A DNA stretch of 64,000 bases, taken from positions 434,001 to 498,000 of the forward strand of contig CAVYRN010000009.1 of assembly GCA_963771015.1 (NCBI GenBank), read 5' to 3'. Below the pieces are notes generated by a model that saw nothing but the letters and a program-made list of their open reading frames with translations, ran no database searches and had not been told where the DNA came from. This DNA comes from CAVSJJ01 sp963771015. Lineage in GTDB: Bacteria; Actinomycetota; Actinomycetes; Actinomycetales; Dermatophilaceae. A program made the position numbers and the translations under genes. Shown piece after piece: positions 40,914-50,064 of the stretch (its first letter is position 1; the number at the start of each line of letters is the position of its first letter).

Positions 40914-42056
40914 ATGAGCAGCGAGCAGACGCCGACGCCCTCCGGCGGCCCCCGGAAGATCCGCCTCGCGGTCGTCTTCGGCGGGCGGTCCTCCGAGCAC
41001 GCGGTCTCGTGCGCGACGGCGGCGAGCGTCCTCACCGCCCTGGACCGGGACCGCTACGACGTCGTGCCGATCGGCATCGCCCGGGACGGTCGGTGGGTGC
41101 TCGCCCCCGACGACCCGGAGCCGCTGCGCCTCGAACCCGGGCACATCCCCGAGGTCGACCCTGCCGGGCCGGGAGTCCTCGTGCCGCCCGGCGGCGACGA
41201 GCGTGGCCTCGTGGCCCTCGAACCGGGCCAGCCGCCACGGACCCTCGGCGACGTCGACGTCGTCTTTCCGCTGCTGCACGGGCCGTTCGGCGAGGACGGG
41301 ACGATCCAGGGGCTGCTCGACCTCGCCGACATCCGCTACGTCGGCTCCGGCGTCGCCGCGTCGGCGATGATGATGGACAAGCACTACATGAAGATCGTCT
41401 TCGCGGCCGCCGGGCTGCCGGTCGGTCCGTACGTCGTCATCACCGACCGGGACTGGCGCCGCGACAGCGAGGTCGAGATGGACACCGTGGAGGCCCTGGG
41501 ATGGCCGGTGTTCGTCAAGCCGGCGCGCGCAGGGTCGAGCATGGGCATCGCGAAGGTCACGCGGCGTGCGGACCTCGCGGCCGCGATCGACGCCGCCCGC
41601 CAGCACGACCCGAAGGTCATCGTCGAGGCCGCGGTGTTCGGCAGGGAGATCGAGTGCGGCGTGCTCGAGGGCCACGGCACCGAGCCGCCGCGCACGAGCG
41701 AGGTGGGGGAGTGCATCGTCGTCCGGAACCACGAGTTCTACGACTTCGAGGCCAAGTACCTCGCCGACGACGACGTGCGCCTGGTCTCGCCGGCGGAGAT
41801 CCCGGTCGAGGTGTCGGACCGGATCCGGGCGATGGCCGCCCGCGCGTTCGTTGCGGCCGGGTGCGAGGGACTGGCCCGGGTCGACTTCTTCTGGACGACG
41901 GACGGCCAGGTCGTCGTCAACGAGGTCAACACGATGCCGGGGTTCACCCCGCACTCGATGTACCCGCGGATGTGGGCCGCGAGCGGCATGACCTACCCCC
42001 AGCTCATCGACGAGCTCGTCTCGCTCGCCCTTGAGCGCCGTGTCGGCCTGCGCTGA
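40914..42056 (+). CDS. ddl: D-alanine--D-alanine ligase
   Basis: ATP-grasp enzyme forming the D-Ala-D-Ala dipeptide of peptidoglycan. 380 residues; VVFGGRSSEHAVSCATAASV at the N-terminus, PLLHGPFGEDGTIQGLLDLADIRYVGSG, FVKPARAGSSMGI, and the metal-binding VNEVNTMPGFTPHSMYPRMW. The motif HGPFGEDG and the Tyr in the MMMDKHYMK loop fit the D-Ala rather than D-Lac type only tentatively. TAGAGT lies 8 nt before the ATG (near-leaderless). Confidence 0.96.
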   Translation: MSSEQTPTPSGGPRKIRLAVVFGGRSSEHAVSCATAASVLTALDRDRYDVVPIGIARDGRWVLAPDDPEPLRLEPGHIPEVDPAGPGVLVPPGGDERGLVALEPGQPPRTLGDVDVVFPLLHGPFGEDGTIQGLLDLADIRYVGSGVAASAMMMDKHYMKIVFAAAGLPVGPYVVITDRDWRRDSEVEMDTVEALGWPVFVKPARAGSSMGIAKVTRRADLAAAIDAARQHDPKVIVEAAVFGREIECGVLEGHGTEPPRTSEVGECIVVRNHEFYDFEAKYLADDDVRLVSPAEIPVEVSDRIRAMAARAFVAAGCEGLARVDFFWTTDGQVVVNEVNTMPGFTPHSMYPRMWAASGMTYPQLIDELVSLALERRVGLR

Positions 42057-42068
42057 CCGTGAGCCGGG

Positions 42069-42587
42069 TCAGCGGCATCGGTGCCCGTTGGTCGGCAGCG
42101 CCGTGGCGGCATCGGTGAAGACGGGGAGCAGCAGCCCGCCGGGTGCGTAGGTCGACGGAACGAGGACCTCGATCGCCGGGTCGGTCCCGAAGGTCGTGAA
42201 CCGGCTGCCGTCGCTCAGCGCCGTCTCGACCCAGCCGACTCCGTTGACGTCGATGCACGGGTCGGCGGTGGGGGCGAGGGCCGGCACGCCGCACCGGGCG
42301 ATGACGGCCGGTTCCCCCCACGCGGCGACCGCCGGCGAGTCACTCGTCGTGTCGCGCCGGGCCAGCCCCGAGACGATGGCCGGCCAGGACCGGGCCGCGG
42401 CGGCGCAGGCGGCCGACCCGGCCTCGGCAGGCGCGGTGACCTCGACGGAGCTCGAGCAGCCCACCAGGGCGAGGGTCCCGACGACGAGCATCCCGACAAC
42501 GGCAGCACCGGACCAGAGCGGCCGGCCGGGCCGTGCCGCCGCGGCGTGGGGCTGTGGGGTCCGCGTCAGACGTGGACGACGGTGCAC
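42069..42587 (-). CDS. DUF3515 lipoprotein
   Basis: 172 residues with a membrane segment and lipobox (LALVGCSSS, Cys about residue 44) and a DUF3515 domain with four conserved Cys (CAAAARSWPAIVSGL, PAVIARCGVPAL, DPCIDVNGVGW, GHRC). The function is unknown; it commonly sits between ddl and an AsnC-type gene. The GTG start overlaps the upstream gene by 22 bp, so the true start may be internal. Confidence 0.85.
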   Translation of the reverse strand: MHRRPRLTRTPQPHAAAARPGRPLWSGAAVVGMLVVGTLALVGCSSSVEVTAPAEAGSAACAAAARSWPAIVSGLARRDTTSDSPAVAAWGEPAVIARCGVPALAPTADPCIDVNGVGWVETALSDGSRFTTFGTDPAIEVLVPSTYAPGGLLLPVFTDAATALPTNGHRCR

Positions 42588-42799
42588 GTGAGCGTGCGAG
42601 TGATGCCCTCGACGTCCTGGATGCGGGCGATGACGAGCTTGCCGAGGTCGTCGACCGTTCCGGACTCGACGCGCGCGATGACGTCGTAGGGGCCGGTGAC
42701 GTCCTCGGCCATGGTGACGCCCTCGATCTGGGAGATGGCCTCGGCGACCGCCGCGGACCTCCCGACCTCGGTCTGGATCAGGATGTAGGCCTGCACCAC
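42566..42799 (-). CDS. Stand-alone Lrp/AsnC effector domain protein
   Basis: 77 residues consisting only of the RAM (AsnC ligand-binding) domain: VQAYILIQTEVGRSAAVAEAI...GPYDVIARVESGTVDDLGKLV; no DNA-binding helix. Such proteins form oligomers that bind amino acids; the role is unknown. GTG 42799 has GAGGTGG 5 nt upstream; the longer open frame upstream lacks coding character. Confidence 0.88.
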   Translation of the reverse strand: MVQAYILIQTEVGRSAAVAEAISQIEGVTMAEDVTGPYDVIARVESGTVDDLGKLVIARIQDVEGITRTLTCTVVHV

Positions 42800-42969
42800 G
42801 GTAACCACCTCACTGGTCGACGGGACGGGACCGGGGGGTCCCTCGGTCAGGGGGCGTCGGTCGCCTCGGCAGACCTCTGGTCGCGGTCGGTGGCGGCGGC
42901 GCTGTCCCCAGACGCTACCGTGCCGGTGACAAGGTTCGCGTGCCGGGCGGGCCAACGGAGGTGGTGAGG

Positions 42970-44068
42970 ATGCGCACGGGTCGTGAGACCGGTGGGGCCC
43001 ACGGTGCCGAGGGTGCCCATGGGCCTACTCTTGCCGACCTGAGCGAGGCCGAGCTCCTCGACGAGATCCTCCCGAGGTTGCGCGGCGTCGGGACCCCTGC
43101 AGGCCCGGGAGGCCCGGGCGGTCCGGTCGGACGCCGACGGGGTCGCCCCAGGCGTCCTCGTCCCCCCGGGAGACGACGCGGCCGTGGTCACCGCCCCGTC
43201 CGGGTCCGTCGTCGCGACGACCGACACGATGGTCCGGGGGCGGGACTGGCGCGACGACTGGTCGACCGGCCGGGACGTCGGGGCCAAGGTCGTCGCCCAG
43301 AACGTCGCCGACGTGGCCGCCATGGGAGCGGTTCCGACCGGGTTGCTCGTCGCCCTGGCCGCCGACCCGGCGACGCCCCTGTCGTGGGCGGTCGAGCTCA
43401 CCTGCGGCATCGCCGACGCCGCGGCGAGCGCGGGGGTCCCCGTCGTCGGCGGTGACCTGTCGGGGGCCCCGCCCGGGGTCGTCGTCGTCGCGGTGACGGC
43501 GTTGGGGGACCTCCAGGGCCGCACCCCGGTCCTGCGCTCCGGCGCGCGACCGGGGCACGTCGTCGCCGTCGCCGGGACGCTCGGCAGGTCCGGAGCGGGC
43601 CTGGCGGTCCTGCTCCGCGACGGGGCGGCGGGGGAGACCGGGTGGGGGCCCGCGGAGGCCGATGTCGTCGCCTACCACCGGGCGCCGCGGCCACCCTACG
43701 AGGCCGGCCCGACCGCCGCCACGGCCGGTGCCACCGCGATGATTGACATCTCCGACGGGCTGCTCCGGGATGCCGGCCGGGTGGCCGCCGCGAGCGGGGT
43801 CCGGCTCGAGCTGTCCGGGACCGCGCTCCGCGAGGGGTATGCCGCGGCCCTGGCCGAGGCGGTCGGCGCCGACGAGGCATGGCGCCAGGTGCTCGGTGGG
43901 GGCGAGGAGCACGCCCTGCTCGCCTGCTTCGCGGAGGAGGGCGACGTCCCCGTCGAGGGCGGGTGGCGCGTCGTCGGACGGGTCCTGGAGGCCGGCCAGG
44001 GTGCGGCCGGCGTCACCGTCGACGGCGAGGCACAGGCTCCCGGCGGCTGGGACCACTTCGCCGGCTGA
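42970..44068 (+). CDS. thiL: Thiamine-monophosphate kinase, with apparent frameshift
   Basis: ThiL phosphorylates thiamine phosphate to thiamine diphosphate. The N-terminus (PTLADLSEAELLDEILPRL) is in the frame of ATG 42970, which has GGAGG upstream; from about 43097 the protein continues in the next frame (DADGVAPGVLVPPGDDAAVV, DTMVRGRDW, GAKVVAQNVADVAAMGA, VVGGDLSGAPPG, MIDISDGLLRDAGRVAAASG). One extra C in the CCCC at 43094-43097 would explain it: removing it joins RLRGVGT to LQAREARAV. This may be a sequencing error or a true mutation. All ATP/Mg motifs are intact after the junction. Confidence 0.85.
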
Positions 44069-44100
44069 CCGGCATACCGCCCGTCGGGGTGGCACACGAA

Positions 44101-44130
44101 GGGCCGGCCCTCCGCGAGGGAGGCCGGCCC
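44101..44130. terminator. Bidirectional terminator, thiL / rpmB
   Basis: GGGCCGGCC (44101-44109) pairs with GGCCGGCCC (44122-44130), extended inside by TCC/GGA past a bulged C, between convergent genes. Confidence 0.75.
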
Positions 44131-44151
44131 GACGAGGGTGCTACGGCTGGG

Positions 44152-44346
44152 TCAGCGGGTGACCTTGCCCGCCTTGAGGCAGGAGGTGCACACGTTGAGG
44201 CGCTTCGGGGTCACCCCGGCGTCGCCGACGAGGACCTTGACGCGCTGGATGTTCGGGTTCCAGCGACGCTTGGTGCGCCGGTGGGAGTGCGAGATGCTGT
44301 GCCCGAAGCCGGGTCCCTTGCCGCAGACTTCGCAGGTGGCAGCCAC
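44152..44346 (-). CDS. rpmB: 50S ribosomal protein L28
   Basis: 64 residues: AATCEVCGKGPGFGHSISHSH, RRTKRRWNPNIQRVKV, and NVCTSCLKAGKV, retaining both CxxC pairs, so this is the zinc-binding form. GTG 44346 has TGAGGAG 7 nt upstream. Position beside thiL and the DAK2 gene is conserved in actinobacteria. Confidence 0.96.
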   Translation of the reverse strand: MAATCEVCGKGPGFGHSISHSHRRTKRRWNPNIQRVKVLVGDAGVTPKRLNVCTSCLKAGKVTR

Positions 44347-44571
44347 GGGAGTACTCCTCAAGGTTCTGGTGCTGGTCGCGCCTGCCGTGACATTGCCTGG
44401 TGCGGTGGTCCGGCCGGTGATCGGCCGGGATCGCCCACGGCGAGGGCAGGCTCGCGCGGAACCTGATAAGGGTAGCCGAGGACCGCGGTAGGAACCAAAA
44501 CGCCCATCCCGACCCGGTCGGGCCCGCGTCGGTGCTGTCAGTGAGGCGGGGCAGGCCGTTACCCTCCCAGA

Positions 44572-46299
44572 GTGGCCGAAGTCCTCACTGCCGACGACGC
44601 CCGACACTGGGCGTTGCTCACCCGGGCCGCGTTCGCGGCCCGGCGGTCCGAGATCGACGCGCTCAACGTGTTCCCCGTCCCCGACGGGGACACCGGGACC
44701 AACCTCTACCTGACGATGGACTCGGCCATCGAGGCCACCGTCACCGCGCACGACGAGGCGGGCATCCTCGGGACGGCGACCGTCGTCCAGGAGTGCCGGA
44801 CCCTGTCCCGGGCGATCCTGCTGTCCGCGCGGGGCAACTCCGGGGTCATCGTCAGCCAGCTCGTCGGCGGCATCTGTCAGGTTGTCGTCGAGGCGGACGC
44901 CGAGACCGTCGACGCCGCACTCCTCGCGGCCGGCTTCGGGCGCGGCGCCGAGCTGGCCAGGGCCTGCGTGGCCCATCCCCAGGAGGGGACGATCCTCACG
45001 GTCGCCGATGCCGTGGCCGCCGCCGCCCTCGAGGCCGCGCGTGGCGCCGTCGACGTCGTCGACGTCGTCCGGGCGGCGGTCGTGGCCGCCAACACCGCCC
45101 TCGCGAGGACCCCCGAGCAGCTCGAGGTCCTCGCCCGCGCCGGGGTCGTCGACGCCGGGGGAGCAGGCCTGGTGCTCATGGTCGAGGCGCTGCATCGAGT
45201 CGTGTCGGGCTCATGGTCCGAGGACGCCGAGGCCGCCCTGGGCGGCGGCCCCGCGCTGCGTCGTCGTGAGGGCTGGCACGTCGCCCCGACCGCAGCCGCC
45301 CCCGCGGGGGCGACGGACCTGGACCCGGCGCTCGCCGACGCTCCGCACGGACCCGGTGACCTCGCCGGGTATGCCGGCGGGCCGGCATACGAGGTCATGT
45401 ACCTGCTCACCCAGACCGACGCCGACGCCGTGGCGGCACTGACCCGGACCCTCGACGCCATGGGCGACAGCCTTCTCGTCGTCGGTGGCCCCGACCTGTG
45501 GAACGTCCACGTCCACGTCGACGACCCCGGGGGCGCCGTCGAGGCGGGGATCGAGGTGGGGCGGCCGCACCGGATCCGGATCACCCATTTCGCCTCGCAG
45601 GTCGGTCAGGTGGCCGGGGCCCCTGCCCCGGGGACCGGCACGACCGCGGTCGTGGCCTGTTCCGCCGGGCCCGGCATCACCGCCCTCATGACCGAGGCCG
45701 GGGCCAGGACCGTCGACTCCGCACCCGGACGGCGGGCCTCCGCGGGGGCGATCCTCGACGCGGTCCGCGACGCCGGGACCGAGGCCGTCATCCTGCTGCC
45801 CAACGACAAGGACACCGTTCTCGCCGCCGAGGTCGCGAGCGCCGCGGCCGCCGAGGAGGGCATCACGGTGCGGGTCGTCCCGGCCCGGACCGTCGTGCAG
45901 GGGGTGGCCGCGCTCGCCGTCTTCGACCCCGACCATCGACTCGGTGACAACGTCCTCGCCATGACGAGTGCGGCGGTCGCGACCCGGCACGGCGCGGTGT
46001 CGGTCGCCGTCCGCGAGGCGCTCACCTGGGCGGGCGTGTGCCAGCCGGGCGACGTCCTCGGGATCATCGACGGCGACATCGCCATCATCGGCGACGACCT
46101 CGCCGCGACGGCCCGTGAGGTTCTCGGGCGACTGCTCGCCGCCGGCGGCGAGCTCGTCACCCTCGTCACGGGCGCCGACGCCGAGCCGGAGCTGGTCGAG
46201 GCGGTCCAGTCGGTGCTCCATCACGACCACGCCGAGGTCGAGGTCGTCGTCATCAACGGCGGCCAGGCGAGCTACCCCCTGCTCATCGGGGTGGAGTGA
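44572..46299 (+). CDS. DAK2-domain protein (FakA-like, YloV family)
   Basis: 575 residues. N-terminal DAK2 kinase domain with LNVFPVPDGDTGTNLYLTMD (residues 25-44) and LLSARGNSGVIVSQLVGGI; middle and C-terminal domains (VNVHVDDPGGAVEAGIEVG-like and ILLPNDKDTVLAAEVA). In Firmicutes the family is the fatty acid kinase FakA acting with DegV-type FakB. TACCCT lies 6 nt before the GTG (leaderless). It heads the dak-recG-rsmD unit. Confidence 0.9.
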   Translation: MAEVLTADDARHWALLTRAAFAARRSEIDALNVFPVPDGDTGTNLYLTMDSAIEATVTAHDEAGILGTATVVQECRTLSRAILLSARGNSGVIVSQLVGGICQVVVEADAETVDAALLAAGFGRGAELARACVAHPQEGTILTVADAVAAAALEAARGAVDVVDVVRAAVVAANTALARTPEQLEVLARAGVVDAGGAGLVLMVEALHRVVSGSWSEDAEAALGGGPALRRREGWHVAPTAAAPAGATDLDPALADAPHGPGDLAGYAGGPAYEVMYLLTQTDADAVAALTRTLDAMGDSLLVVGGPDLWNVHVHVDDPGGAVEAGIEVGRPHRIRITHFASQVGQVAGAPAPGTGTTAVVACSAGPGITALMTEAGARTVDSAPGRRASAGAILDAVRDAGTEAVILLPNDKDTVLAAEVASAAAAEEGITVRVVPARTVVQGVAALAVFDPDHRLGDNVLAMTSAAVATRHGAVSVAVREALTWAGVCQPGDVLGIIDGDIAIIGDDLAATAREVLGRLLAAGGELVTLVTGADAEPELVEAVQSVLHHDHAEVEVVVINGGQASYPLLIGVE

Positions 46300-48491
46300 G
46301 CGTGCTCACCGAGTCGTCTCGGCTGACCAAGGTCATCCGGCCCAACCAGGCCGCGAAGTTCACCAAGGACCGGGGCATCGAGACGGTCGGAGACCTCCTC
46401 GGGTTCTGGCCGCGGCGCTACCGGACGACGGAGAGCAACCTCGCCGACCTGTCGGTCGGGGAGTACGCCGTCGTCGTCGCCGAGGTGAAGTCCGTCGAGA
46501 CGGTGCCGATGCGCAACCGTCGGGGCCGCCGGCTCACCGCCGTCATCACCGACGGAACCCACGAGCTCGACATCACCTTCTTCAGCGCCTACGGCCACGA
46601 ACGGGCGCTCACCGTCGGGGCGCGGTGCCTCTTCGCGGGGACGGTGGGCAGCTATCGGGGACGGCGCCAGCTCACCCACCCGGGGTACACCACCCTCGAC
46701 GACGTGGGCGACACGGGCGAGCGCTCCGGCCTCATCCCGGTCTACCTCAGGGTCGGCAACCTCCACACGTGGACCGTCACCGAGATCGTCCGGGCGGTGC
46801 TCGGCGAGCTCGAGGACGCCGCCGACCCGCTGCCGGCGCCGGTCCTCGAGGCCCGCGACCTGCCGAGCCGGATCGAGGCACTGCGTGGCATCCACACCCC
46901 CGCCTCGTGGACCGACGTCGAGCGGGGCCGGCACCGGATGCGCTACGAGGAGGCCCTCATCCTCCAGGTGACGCTCGCTCGGCGCCGGTCGCAGGCGTCG
47001 GGCGAGGTGACCCGGCCCCGGGTGGCCACCCCGGGCGGGCTGCTCGAGGCGTTCGACGAGCGACTGCCGTTCGTACTGACCGCCGGACAGCTCGAGGTCG
47101 GCGAGACGATCGCGGCCGAGATGGCGCGGGAGGTGCCCATGCAGCGGCTCCTCCAGGGCGAGGTCGGCTCGGGGAAGACGGTCGTCGCGCTCCGGGCCAT
47201 GCTCGCCGCGGTCGACTCCGGTGGACAGGCCGCGCTGTTGGCTCCGACCGAGGTGCTCGCCGCCCAGCACCACCGGACCATCACGGCGATGCTCGGAGAC
47301 CTCGCCGAGGGGGGGATGCTGGGCGGCTCGGCCATCGGGACCCGGGTCGCGCTGCTCACCGGCAGCCAGCCGACCGCGGCTCGCAGGCGCGCGCTGCTCG
47401 ACATCGTCTCCGGCGACGCCGGCATCGTCGTCGGAACCCACGCGCTCATCCAGGAGAAGGTCGACTTCCACGACCTCGCGCTCGTCGTCGTCGACGAGCA
47501 GCACCGCTTCGGGGTCGAGCAGCGGGATGCCCTACGGGGCAAGGGCGCCACCCCGCCGCACCTGCTCGTCATGACGGCGACACCCATCCCGCGAACCGTG
47601 GCGATGACCGTCTTCGGTGACCTGGAGACCTCGACGCTGCGCGAGCTGCCGGCCGGCCGGGCACCGATCACGACCCACGTCGTCCCCCTCGACCGACCTG
47701 CCTGGGTGCAGCGGACCTGGGACCGGGTCGCCGAGGAGGTCCGCACCGGTCGCCAGGCCTACGTCGTGTGCCCGCGGATCGGCGACGACGACGAGCCGGA
47801 CGCCGAGATGACGCTCGTCGAGGAGCCCGTCGACGAGGACACGGACCGCGCTGACGGGGCCGAGCCGCCGCCGGTGCGGCCGATGGCCAGCGTGTATGCC
47901 GTCCACGCGGCCCTCGCCGACAACGCCGCCCTGGCCGGACTGACGGTCGAGGTCCTCCACGGCCGGATGGCCCCCGAGGACAAGGACGCCGTCATGCGGC
48001 GGTTCCAGGCCGGGGAGATCGACGTCCTCGTCTCGACGACGGTCATCGAGGTCGGCGTCGACGTCGGGAACGCCAGCGTCATGGTCATCATGGACGCCGA
48101 CCGGTTCGGGGTGTCCCAGCTGCACCAGCTGCGCGGCCGGGTCGGCCGAGGTGGCCACCCCGGGCTGTGTCTGCTCGTCACCGGCTCCGAGGCCGAGACC
48201 GCCCGGACCCGGCTCGACGCGGTCGCCGAGAGCACCGACGGGTTCGAGCTGGCCCGCCTCGACCTCACCCAGCGTCGTGAGGGCGACATCCTCGGTGCCG
48301 CCCAGAGCGGGCACCGGTCCCAGCTGCAGTTCCTCCACATCCTCGAGCACGAGGACGTCATCGAGGCGGCCCGGGAGGACGCGATCGCCCTCGTCGCCGA
48401 GGACCCTGACCTGTCCGCGCACCCGGCCCTCGCGGCCGCCCTCGCCGAGCGGCTCGATGCCGAGCAGGCGGCATACCTGGAGCGAGGCTGA
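46296..48491 (+). CDS. recG: ATP-dependent DNA helicase RecG
   Basis: Branch-migration helicase for stalled forks and recombination. 731 residues: an N-terminal OB wedge domain, Walker A in LLQGEVGSGKTVVALRAM (near residue 290), DEQH box VVVDEQHRFGVEQR, motif III VMTATPIPRT, and C-terminal TTVIEVGVDVGNA with QLRGRVGRGGHPG. The GTG overlaps the DAK2 stop by 4 bp. Confidence 0.96.
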   Translation: MSVLTESSRLTKVIRPNQAAKFTKDRGIETVGDLLGFWPRRYRTTESNLADLSVGEYAVVVAEVKSVETVPMRNRRGRRLTAVITDGTHELDITFFSAYGHERALTVGARCLFAGTVGSYRGRRQLTHPGYTTLDDVGDTGERSGLIPVYLRVGNLHTWTVTEIVRAVLGELEDAADPLPAPVLEARDLPSRIEALRGIHTPASWTDVERGRHRMRYEEALILQVTLARRRSQASGEVTRPRVATPGGLLEAFDERLPFVLTAGQLEVGETIAAEMAREVPMQRLLQGEVGSGKTVVALRAMLAAVDSGGQAALLAPTEVLAAQHHRTITAMLGDLAEGGMLGGSAIGTRVALLTGSQPTAARRRALLDIVSGDAGIVVGTHALIQEKVDFHDLALVVVDEQHRFGVEQRDALRGKGATPPHLLVMTATPIPRTVAMTVFGDLETSTLRELPAGRAPITTHVVPLDRPAWVQRTWDRVAEEVRTGRQAYVVCPRIGDDDEPDAEMTLVEEPVDEDTDRADGAEPPPVRPMASVYAVHAALADNAALAGLTVEVLHGRMAPEDKDAVMRRFQAGEIDVLVSTTVIEVGVDVGNASVMVIMDADRFGVSQLHQLRGRVGRGGHPGLCLLVTGSEAETARTRLDAVAESTDGFELARLDLTQRREGDILGAAQSGHRSQLQFLHILEHEDVIEAAREDAIALVAEDPDLSAHPALAAALAERLDAEQAAYLERG

Positions 48492-48503
48492 GGTGGCGGA
48501 CCG

Positions 48504-49094
48504 GTGACCCGGATCATCGCCGGTGCCGCGGGCGGTCGTACCCTGCGCACGCCGCCCGGGGCGGGCACCCGGCCGACCAGCGACCGGGTGCGCGAGGCGC
48601 TGTTCTCCGCGTTGGAGGCACGGGACGCGGTGGCGGGGGCCCGGGTGCTCGACCTGTACGCCGGCTCCGGAGCGCTGGGGTTGGAGGCGCTGAGCCGGGG
48701 CGCGGTGAGCGCGGTCTTCGTCGAGGCGGATCGGCGGGCGGCGTCGGTCGTCCGGTCGAACGCGGCCGCGCTGGGGTTCGCTGACCGATGCACCGTGGTG
48801 GTGGCGCCGGTGCGTTCGGTGCTGGGGCGTTCGGTGCCGGGGCATCCGGCGCCGGGCCGTGGTGAGGCGTCGGCCGACCTCGTCTTCATGGACCCGCCCT
48901 ACGACCTGGCCGAGGCCGATCTCGCCGAGGATCTGCGGATGGTTGCCGACCCGTCGTGGCTCGCGCCCGGGGGGCTCCTCGTCGTGGAGCGGTCGTCGCG
49001 CTCTCCCGAACCTTCCTGGCCCGAGGGGCTGGCCGCCGTGAAGCCCCGGCGCTATGGGGAGACGACGATCTGGCTGGCGTCCCGGACCGGGTGA
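48504..49094 (+). CDS. rsmD: 16S rRNA (guanine966-N2)-methyltransferase
   Basis: 196 residues: RPTSDRVREALFSALEA, SAM-binding VLDLYAGSGALGLEALSRGA, and the catalytic DPPY motif in DLVFMDPPYDLAEADL. It follows recG by 12 bp. Usually coaD comes next; here a 2.7-kb stretch separates them. Confidence 0.93.
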   Translation: MTRIIAGAAGGRTLRTPPGAGTRPTSDRVREALFSALEARDAVAGARVLDLYAGSGALGLEALSRGAVSAVFVEADRRAASVVRSNAAALGFADRCTVVVAPVRSVLGRSVPGHPAPGRGEASADLVFMDPPYDLAEADLAEDLRMVADPSWLAPGGLLVVERSSRSPEPSWPEGLAAVKPRRYGETTIWLASRTG

Positions 49095-49150
49095 GCCCCT
49101 CACCCGCGCCTGCGTGGTTGTCCCGTCGAGCTCCGGTGACCCGAGCCTCG

Positions 49151-49232
49151 AAGGGTGGGAATCCGCCCCATCGCAAACCCCCAAGGGTGGGAATCCGCCC
49201 CATCGCGGGTCCTGATGGGGCGGATCGCCACC
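49151..49232. repeat. Duplicated palindromic repeat element after rsmD
   Basis: Two identical 24-bp left arms AAGGGTGGGAATCCGCCCC+ATCGC at 49151-49174 and 49183-49206, followed by one right arm GATGGGGCGGATCGCCACC (49214-49232). The second arm forms a hairpin with it (12 perfect pairs plus an outer GGTGG/CCACC); the first could compete. The same element occurs at 28654-28704. From 49233 to 49441 I see only a -10-like TAGACT at 49412. Confidence 0.75.
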
Positions 49233-49441
49233 TCTCGTCGCTTGGGGACCGCGTGGGTCGGCGATGGGTGGGTGGTGACGCCGTGCAGGGGTGGCGGAGT
49301 GCGGCGTCCCGAGGGGTCGTGGGGGGCGGTGGCTGCCGATGCCCTCGTGACCACGCGCGCTCGTCGGCGGGGGCTGTGGATGACTCCGGTGGCGAGGTGC
49401 TGGATTCTCTCTAGACTCCGGGGGAACCGCCGGTAGGGAGG

Positions 49442-50040
49442 ATGGCGATGGCTCCGGTTCGGGTCCGGGTCGCGGTGGCCGTGGTGTCCGCTGCGTCGCT
49501 CTTCGGTGCTGGGTGCACCGGCGGCAGCAACCCGGCTCCGACGTCGTCGAGCGGGTCGCCGACGTCGAGCTCGCCGAGTCCGTCCGTCTCGCCCTCGGCG
49601 ACGCCGTCGGTGCCGGTGGCGGCTCGGGCGCATACGAAGGCCGGTGCCGAGGCGTTCGTCCGGTTCTACATCGACCAGGCCAATGTCGCGCTGGACTCGA
49701 ACCGGATGCCGGGGTGCTGCCGCCGTTGAGCGAGCATGGTTGCTTTCGCATGCAGGGATCTGCAGTCGCACAGCCGAGCGACTCGTGGCAGACGGGCAGC
49801 ATTACGCATCGGATCCCGTGTGCGATTGTCGAGCATCAGGGCTCGTCGAGATGGGCGTTCGGAGGGACAGACCCTTCTCCGCATGACGCGTTCAGCAGCA
49901 CAACGTGGACGTGGTTGACGCCGCTGGGGCAGTCGTCGTTGACGGATCCGCAAGCGCGCTTTGCTCGAACGGTGGGCACGATCCTGGAGGGGAGACCATT
50001 GGGTCGTCTTCGACCTTGGCGCTAGCGCTCGTTCCTTGCG
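49442..50040 (+). pseudogene. Decayed DUF6318-type lipoprotein gene
   Basis: The first frame gives a signal peptide (MAPVRVRVAVAVVSAASLF), a lipobox-like GAGC, a Ser/Thr/Pro linker, and AHTKAGAEAFVRFYIDQANV, then stops at 49727-49729. Downstream, pieces of the same protein appear in other frames: VLPPLSEHGC (from about 49712), ERLVADGQHYASDPVCD (from 49774), NVDVVDAAGAVVVDG (from 49902), and DHWVVFDLGAS (from about 49995). At least three to four frame changes in 350 bp show decay rather than a single reading error. The family assignment is from recall and moderately sure. Confidence 0.75.
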
Positions 50041-50064
50041 CTACTCGTCGTCTCGCTCGGGGTC

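Noticed and set aside
43184..44068. thiL starting at the internal GTG 43184
   Set aside because: It would omit the N-terminal nucleotide-binding GDDAA region, which is encoded just upstream in the same frame, and the conserved N-terminus sits upstream in the neighbouring frame behind a good ribosome site.
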